A stretch of 39,715 bases of DNA from Cochleicola gelatinilyticus (GTDB lineage Bacteria; Bacteroidota; Bacteroidia; Flavobacteriales; Flavobacteriaceae): positions 1 to 39,715 of the forward strand of contig NZ_LRXL01000002.1 in NCBI RefSeq assembly GCF_001637325.1, in the 5' to 3' direction. Below, one piece after another: positions 34,990 to 39,715 of this stretch. Each line of letters begins with the position of its first letter. The first letter of the stretch is position 1. The position numbers and the translations under genes are program-made. The notes under the pieces are model-generated. The model was not told the origin of the DNA, ran no database searches, and worked only from the letters and a program-made list of their open reading frames with translations.

Positions 34990-35508
34990 CTAAAGGTCAT
35001 CACTTAATATTTTACGTATCTCATCGTCTACATCTCTCTTAAGCGCCTCATTTTCGTATGTGTTTTTGCTAATACGATAGGAAATATAAATAACAAATAA
35101 AAGAATAGGAATAATTAGTGGGAGCGAGTACCAAAAATCGAACTCATCGATATACCCCGATTTGTAATTAATAATTCCAATTAACTGAAAAAGAAACATG
35201 GTGAAGGGAACTAGAATTGCATATTTCCACCAATTATTAGAAGTTAGAAACCATATTCCTGTAAGCATTACAAAAATAAATTTGGTGAAAATTGCGTGTA
35301 CGTAAGATTGTACCCATGTAAAATTACCTGCTTCAATCGTTCCAAAAATAGTTTCCCATTCAGATGCTTCAGAAGGTGCATATTTATACACATAAAACAA
35401 AAAAGGTGTTATTATCAATAAAAATGATAATAACACCCCTTTAATTAGGTTCTTTTTTTTATCCGTTTGGCGGTACAACGTACTTGTCCTTATCGAGTTG
35501 TTGATCAT
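34990..35508 (-). CDS. Hypothetical membrane protein (172 aa)
   Basis: This 172-residue protein has about four hydrophobic helices (near 21-40, 70-87, 94-112 and 126-146) and a charged C-terminal tail (NEALKRDVDDEIRKILSDDL). No domain is recognisable. The start ATG 35508 lies inside the 40-residue lipoprotein gene in another frame (50-nt overlap). The coding sequence for the first helix (codons 24-35) is also a perfect 13-bp inverted repeat followed by six T on the coding strand, so it reads as an intrinsic terminator. Expression therefore probably depends on read-through. Later starts (TTG at codon 11) would still include the hairpin. Confidence 0.75.
   Translation of the reverse strand: MINNSIRTSTLYRQTDKKKNLIKGVLLSFLLIITPFLFYVYKYAPSEASEWETIFGTIEAGNFTWVQSYVHAIFTKFIFVMLTGIWFLTSNNWWKYAILVPFTMFLFQLIGIINYKSGYIDEFDFWYSLPLIIPILLFVIYISYRISKNTYENEALKRDVDDEIRKILSDDL
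35399..35437 (-). terminator. Intrinsic terminator located inside a coding sequence
   Basis: Arms GGTGTTATTATCA (35405-35417 on plus) and TGATAATAACACC (35425-35437) match over 13 bp with a 7-nt loop. On the minus strand TTTTTT follows immediately. It begins 22 nt after the stop of the 40-residue lipoprotein gene and lies within codons 24-35 of the membrane-protein gene. Confidence 0.75.
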
Positions 35509-35581
35509 TGCTGTTTAGGGATTCTGGTGTGCAGCTTGCCATAAATGCAAGTGCAGCTAAAATAAACATAAGTTTTTTCAT
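35459..35581 (-). CDS. Short lipoprotein (40 aa), overlapping the next gene
   Basis: ATG 35581 to TAA 35459 encodes 40 residues: a signal peptide (MKKLMFILAALAFM) with lipobox MASC (Cys17), then a 24-residue mature part TPESLNSNDQQLD... ending VVPPNG. This is a plausible tiny envelope lipoprotein of the kind common in Flavobacteriaceae. A good -7 box lies 29 nt upstream and a terminator-like hairpin 22 nt downstream, which supports it as a real transcription unit. The last 50 nt overlap the membrane-protein gene in another frame. Function is unknown. Confidence 0.7.
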   Translation of the reverse strand: MKKLMFILAALAFMASCTPESLNSNDQQLDKDKYVVPPNG

Positions 35582-35610
35582 GACTATTAGGTTTTAAGTT
35601 AAATCTATTA

Positions 35611-35618
35611 CAAACATA
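35611..35618 (-). promoter_or_regulatory. Putative -7 box for the 40-aa lipoprotein gene
   Basis: Minus strand reads TATGTTTG, an exact TAnnTTTG, 29 nt upstream of the ATG. No clear -33 element at the expected distance. Confidence 0.45.
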
Positions 35619-35669
35619 CAGGGAAGTTTCTAAAAATCTAGTAGTCAATAAAATATATGTTTTATTTAC

Positions 35670-35693
35670 ATTTGTAGGTTATATTCTACAAAT
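35670..35693. promoter_or_regulatory. Inverted repeat ATTTGTAG-N8-CTACAAAT
   Basis: Perfect 8-bp arms at 35670-35677 and 35686-35693, with an 8-nt spacer. It lies about 60 nt upstream of the predicted lipoprotein transcription start, a plausible operator position. Confidence 0.4.
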
Positions 35694-35879
35694 CAGGTGG
35701 ATTAACTGCAATTTAAGTGTTTGAACGTCAAAAATACGGATTAAATCTTAATTTATTAATAGGTAGCGTTTATTCTTCTAGTAAACAGGTTGTTGGAGGC
35801 TTTAAGTTATACTTCACTATACATATTAAACAAGTTGATTATTATTAAAATTCTGTTAAATAAAACCATTTTAAGGGTT

Positions 35880-36013
35880 AAATGCGTAGATAATCGATAT
35901 AATATGTAAGAAAAATAGTATTAACAAATTTAATATAATTGTATTTCGTCGATTAAAAATGCATTTCATCGAAATTACTTGCATTTGAACCCTAATAAAT
36001 GCAATTAATCGAC
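35880..36013. repeat. Four-copy repeat, core TCGA-N(5-8)-GCATTT
   Basis: Copies at 35948-35966 and 35968-35986 are direct, 20 nt apart. Copies at 35880-35898 and 35997-36013 are inverted. Each carries TCGA (usually TCGATTA) and GCATTT separated by a variable AT-rich spacer. The group ends about 7 nt before the presumed -33 region of the adhesin promoter. Confidence 0.55.
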
Positions 36014-36019
36014 AAAATT

Positions 36020-36052
36020 TTTTCAATGAACGTTGTAATTGTGTTAAGTTTG
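36020..36052 (+). promoter_or_regulatory. Putative promoter for the adhesin gene
   Basis: TAAGTTTG at 36045-36052 fits the -7 consensus exactly. The -33 element is weak (TTTC, 36020-36024). A start near 36059 would give a leader of about 74 nt. Confidence 0.5.
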
Positions 36053-36132
36053 CATACTAAATCCCCCGCAGCCTATATATTTAAATGTCTGCAAGGAATT
36101 TTAACCCAAAGAAATTAATAAATAGCATTCGT

Positions 36133-39100
36133 ATGAAAGTCTATACCCCAAACCTACAGAAGACTAGTTTTACTAAGTTTTTGTTTTTTACTGTTCTTTG
36201 TTTTATGGTTTCCTTCGGAACTGTAGCTCAGAATATTCCTGCATCCAATAACACTCCAAGCAACCCAGAAGCCAATTGTTTCGATTGTGTTCCTGTTGGT
36301 TGGGGAGAGCCTGGTCCAGGAACTCCTGATATTTCGGACGTTAATAATGCAGCTGCCGCTGGAACTTGGGATGGTGGCGCCGCATGGACTAATGCGCCAC
36401 TTCCACCCCCACCAAATGGCCATGAGCATTGGATTACTTTGAGGGATATTGGGACGGCCGCAACAGAGGAGAATGTTTTTACAGACATGACCAACTTAGT
36501 TATTGGGGATAGCTATCGAGTAACTGTTTATCATTTTTCAGCACTTTCATTGTACTCAAGAGTGTATATAGACAGATTTGAGTATCAAGTTGGTACACAA
36601 GGAAGAAATTTCATTACACCAACACCTGCTTTAAGAGATTTAGAGTGGGAAACAACCACGATCGATTTTGTGGCAACAGCGACAACAGAGCGATTAACTT
36701 TCTATCCTGGAACGAATGGTGGTGGGAGTCAAACTACTACTGAGGGTATAAACCTATCCGTTACCTTAAATGCTATACAAAATATAACAGATTCAGATGG
36801 CGATGGGGTGCCAGATACTGCTGATACTTGTGTAGGATACGATGATTCTGCAGATAATGATAACGACACAATTCCAGATGGTTGTGATCTAGATGACGAT
36901 AATGATGGTATTTTAGATGCTGATGAATGTGATGCGCCAGTTGTTTTACGTTATAATTACGATCAAGCAGCTTCAGATAATACAAAATTAGTGTATTCAG
37001 CCACGTATAATTCTGAATTATATACTATTGAAATTGAAGAATCAACCATAGCAAGACATTTTACAGGTCCAGATGGCGCTCAAGATCCGAGTGGAGTTTC
37101 ATTTACTTCAGGTCAAAATCCACCACTTATTGAAAATTTTGACAGAGCAGATGATGAGAGTGCTATAAAGTTCACAAGTTCGGCACCTATATCGAGAATA
37201 CAGTTTTCTAATTTAGATGATATTGACCGCTCTAATAATGATGCTGCCTATCCAACCGATGCATTGTGTTTTAATTTACCTGGGACTTGGCAAATTATTG
37301 CAGAAGATTTAGCAGCTTACGATTTAATAACTGGAAACCTTGTAGTTAATAATCCAAACAATAATGCAGCACCAAACATTTCTACTGGAAATAGTTCTGC
37401 AGATGAATTTATTGTAAGAGGTGGTGTTTCCGATGTATTAACAAGAGGAATTGCTGATGGTACAAGTGCAAATCAAACACAAACAGATAATGGCGTAGCT
37501 ATATTTATAGCGGACAGGCCCTTTAATGAGATATCATTACTTTTTGAAGATTTATCAGACGGAGGTGACAGAGAAAGTATTCGTAGTTTAATTAGCACAT
37601 CGTTTTTAGATATTGCCGTGATCGTTTGTCCTGACTCAGACGGCGATGGTATGACTGATAATTTAGACTTAGACAGTGATGGTGATGGATGTCCGGATGC
37701 TTTAGAAGGTGATGGTGGTTTAGATTATTCAAATCTTAATCCAGATGGTTCAATTAATATCGCAACCAATCCTGTGAATGATAATGGTATTCCAGTAGGA
37801 CCAGGAACAGCAGGTAACGGAACAACGGGACAAAATGATGTAAGTTCAACGAATGCTGCTGTGCAATCAGCCATTTGTAACCCTTGTTCTTCTGGACACC
37901 CTGAATACGTAGATAGTGATGGTGATACTATAGGAGATGTATGTGATTTAGATGATGATAACGATGGTATTCTAGATGCAGATGAGAATGGAACGTGTGG
38001 AACAACAGGAAGTGTAGTTTCAACAGTATTTAGTGAAGATTTCGGAACTCAAAGTACAGCTAATGGTACATTAAGTACTATTTCGCCTTATACAAATTAT
38101 GCATATTATAGTGCTGAAGTAGGAAATACCCCAACAGATAATGCAGACGGTAATTCAGCTCCACAATCATTACAAGATGGGAGGTATACAATATTTAATA
38201 ATATTTCAGAAACTGCCGCTTGGGCTTCATCGATTTGGCAAACAATTGGTGATCATACAAATGGAGGGGCGTCTCCATCAACTGGTAAAATGGCTATTTT
38301 TAATGGAACAAACACGGCAGGATTAGAATTTTATAAAAGAGAATTAGTAAATATAGTTCCTGGTGCGCCAGTTAGTGTGTCATTTTGGTTAATGAATATT
38401 GATACTAATATAGGAGGGAATGATGGTAGGAATTTACCAAATATAACAGTTAATTTTGTTCAAGGCGGTTCAACGATATATACTTTTAATACTGGTGATG
38501 TTCCAAGATTTGCAGCAGGAGATGTAAATGCTTGGCAGCAGTTTTCTAGCCCTACACCATTTATTCCAACTTCTGGTGATCCTATTGAAATTGTATTTAT
38601 TAATAATGCACCAGGAGGAGGAGGAAACGACCTTGCTTTAGATGATATTTTAGTAACTCAAACTCTTTGCGATACAGATGGTGATACAACTCCAGATCAT
38701 TTAGATAATGATAGTGATGATGATGGTTGTTTCGACGCTCTTGAAGGGGATCAGAATTATACTTTAAATGACGTGAACGGAAGCGGAATGTTAACGGGGG
38801 GTGTTGATGTAAATGGTGTGCCAACAGTTACTAATGGTGGGCAAAATGATGTGAGTTCAACAGACGATACAGTTTTTAGTGACGAATGTGATAATGATAA
38901 TGATGGAAATATAAATGGGACCGATCCTTTTCCTAATACCCCTACGGCACAAGATGAAAATAGTACAGCTACACTTGGAGTGGCTACAGCTATTAATATA
39001 TTAGATAACGACGACTTTTTAACAAATCTAGATGCAAACAATATAGGGACAACTGAGCTTTCAGATACTGGAAATGGGACTGCTACGGGAGTTATTCAAT

Positions 39101-39715
39101 TTGATGAAAATACAGGAAATCTTATATATACATCTGGTGCATTGGAAACAATCGGTGATGTAGTAACTGTTATTTACCAAGTTTGTAATACAGATCCAGA
39201 TCCTTCAATTTGTGATATAGCTACTGTGAATATTACAATAACTGCTGCAAATAGTGATCCAATTGCCGTTGATGATACTTACAATATCAATGAAGATGAA
39301 GATGTAACATTGACTCCTTTGGATGATGATAGTGACCCTGATGGTGATACTTTAGTTATTGAGTCTATTAATGGAACTGCTCTTACCCCTGGAACGCCGC
39401 AAACTATTGCTGTAACCAATGGAACGGTGACTGTTGATGCCGCAGGAGTGATTACTTTTACTCCTGATGAGAACTTCAACGGATCTGTAGTGATTCCTTA
39501 TGTAATTACTGATGGAACTGCAACGGCTACAGCTAATGAAAATATCACGGTAGACCCGATCAACGATGCACCAGTAGCGGTTGATGATGATTATACGGTA
39601 GATGAGGACGATAGTGTTGTTCTTACACCTTTAGATTTAGATACCGATTTAGACGGTGATACCTTAACGATCCAATCGATCGGAGGAACTGCTCTTACCC
39701 CTGGAACGCCGCAAA
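36133..39715 (+). CDS. Giant multi-domain surface adhesin, T9SS-type (3' truncated by window)
   Basis: ATG 36133 opens a frame with no stop to the window edge, at least 1194 residues. Order: a signal peptide (about 1-33, ending TVAQ); a Cys-containing beta domain (about 45-215); thrombospondin type 3-like calcium repeats (220-267, starting DSDGDGVPD); a beta domain (268-500); TSP3 plus a DGCPDALEG...GQNDVSST module (about 500-580); TSP3 again (594-622); a jelly-roll, carbohydrate-binding-like domain (about 632-845, EDFG ... DDILV); a second DGCFDALEG...GQNDVSST module (847-915); a cadherin/Ig-like domain (about 936-1036); then Big_9/tandem-95-type repeats with a 104-residue period. The Asp-rich repeats should bind calcium. 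A C-terminal T9SS sorting domain is expected beyond the window but not seen. Confidence 0.88.
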   Translation, partial: MKVYTPNLQKTSFTKFLFFTVLCFMVSFGTVAQNIPASNNTPSNPEANCFDCVPVGWGEPGPGTPDISDVNNAAAAGTWDGGAAWTNAPLPPPPNGHEHWITLRDIGTAATEENVFTDMTNLVIGDSYRVTVYHFSALSLYSRVYIDRFEYQVGTQGRNFITPTPALRDLEWETTTIDFVATATTERLTFYPGTNGGGSQTTTEGINLSVTLNAIQNITDSDGDGVPDTADTCVGYDDSADNDNDTIPDGCDLDDDNDGILDADECDAPVVLRYNYDQAASDNTKLVYSATYNSELYTIEIEESTIARHFTGPDGAQDPSGVSFTSGQNPPLIENFDRADDESAIKFTSSAPISRIQFSNLDDIDRSNNDAAYPTDALCFNLPGTWQIIAEDLAAYDLITGNLVVNNPNNNAAPNISTGNSSADEFIVRGGVSDVLTRGIADGTSANQTQTDNGVAIFIADRPFNEISLLFEDLSDGGDRESIRSLISTSFLDIAVIVCPDSDGDGMTDNLDLDSDGDGCPDALEGDGGLDYSNLNPDGSINIATNPVNDNGIPVGPGTAGNGTTGQNDVSSTNAAVQSAICNPCSSGHPEYVDSDGDTIGDVCDLDDDNDGILDADENGTCGTTGSVVSTVFSEDFGTQSTANGTLSTISPYTNYAYYSAEVGNTPTDNADGNSAPQSLQDGRYTIFNNISETAAWASSIWQTIGDHTNGGASPSTGKMAIFNGTNTAGLEFYKRELVNIVPGAPVSVSFWLMNIDTNIGGNDGRNLPNITVNFVQGGSTIYTFNTGDVPRFAAGDVNAWQQFSSPTPFIPTSGDPIEIVFINNAPGGGGNDLALDDILVTQTLCDTDGDTTPDHLDNDSDDDGCFDALEGDQNYTLNDVNGSGMLTGGVDVNGVPTVTNGGQNDVSSTDDTVFSDECDNDNDGNINGTDPFPNTPTAQDENSTATLGVATAINILDNDDFLTNLDANNIGTTELSDTGNGTATGVIQFDENTGNLIYTSGALETIGDVVTVIYQVCNTDPDPSICDIATVNITITAANSDPIAVDDTYNINEDEDVTLTPLDDDSDPDGDTLVIESINGTALTPGTPQTIAVTNGTVTVDAAGVITFTPDENFNGSVVIPYVITDGTATATANENITVDPINDAPVAVDDDYTVDEDDSVVLTPLDLDTDLDGDTLTIQSIGGTALTPGTPQ
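39256..39715 (+). repeat. Tandem Ig-like repeat units, period 312 nt (104 aa)
   Basis: The first unit runs 39256-39567; the second begins at 39568 and is cut by the window edge. A 31-nt stretch (39373-39403) is repeated without change at 39685-39715, exactly 312 nt later, encoding GTALTPGTPQ. PxAVDD and DPDGDTL-type motifs recur at the same period. Confidence 0.85.

Larger units (their letters stand above)
35619..36132. other. Long AT-rich regulatory region upstream of the adhesin
   Basis: About 510 nt without an open frame. It holds a palindrome at 35670-35693, four related repeat copies between 35880 and 36013, and a promoter near 36020-36052. No RNA gene is visible. Confidence 0.6.

Noticed and set aside
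36154-36494. Minus-strand open frames of about 90 codons within the adhesin gene (also near 36773, 38600, 38757 and 39279)
   Set aside because: They are shadows of the long plus-strand frame, with compositions typical of reverse reading of Asp/Thr-rich repeats and no start signals.

Overview
The window is an AT-rich chromosomal segment of a marine-type member of the Bacteroidota, most likely Flavobacteriaceae. The evidence is type IX secretion (T9SS) signatures (a type B sorting tail, a PorP/SprF protein, a giant T9SS-style adhesin), a LytS/LytTR pair with TPRs, DUF6089, a FolK-deoxynucleoside kinase fusion, lack of Shine-Dalgarno sequences, and promoters of the Bacteroidota type (TTTG/TTG, about 19 nt, TAnnTTTG). 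I see no insertion sequence, prophage, integrase or CRISPR array. Most of the window is core genome, with accessory surface proteins at both edges.

Layout. 1-1155: the 3' end of a T9SS cargo gene and a PorP/SprF gene. 1213-2370: a minus-strand vWA lipoprotein. 2560-5584: a TPR sensor kinase and its LytTR regulator. 5581-13647 (minus): a conserved block running CBS protein, nadK, DUF6089, uppS, bamA, two ompH/skp genes, murI. It joins NADP supply, undecaprenyl phosphate synthesis, outer-membrane protein assembly with its chaperones, and D-glutamate for peptidoglycan. 13738-15214: pdxJ and an alpha/beta hydrolase. 15324-18098: a FadL-like porin and a GDSL lipoprotein. 18218-18562: a small membrane protein. 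18654-22044: the protein quality-control cluster tig, clpP, clpX. 22143-24859 (minus): a small lipoprotein, then a two-gene GH3 ligase/LCM-like methyltransferase operon. 24905-25699: DUF2797. 25701-29718 (minus): an operon of a queuosine-precursor transporter, an AsmA-like protein and a LysE exporter. 29733-30920: the folK-dNK fusion. 30970-31506 (minus): a SpoU methylase. 31889-34525: mutS, followed by tRNA-Gly(GCC) and tRNA-Leu(UAA). 34990-35581 (minus): a 40-residue lipoprotein whose end overlaps a membrane-protein gene. 36133 to the window edge: an adhesin of at least 1194 residues, open at its 3' end.

The observations I rate highest are: (1) a near-ideal intrinsic terminator inside the first codons of the membrane-protein gene, just after the overlapping 40-residue lipoprotein gene; (2) a four-copy repeat array upstream of the adhesin that looks like an activator or repressor binding region; (3) the folK-dNK gene, whose only ATG lies within what look like two divergent promoters, suggesting a non-canonical AUU start; and (4) the GH3 plus carboxyl-methyltransferase-like operon of unknown substrate. 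All functions are read from sequence motifs by eye; no database search was run.
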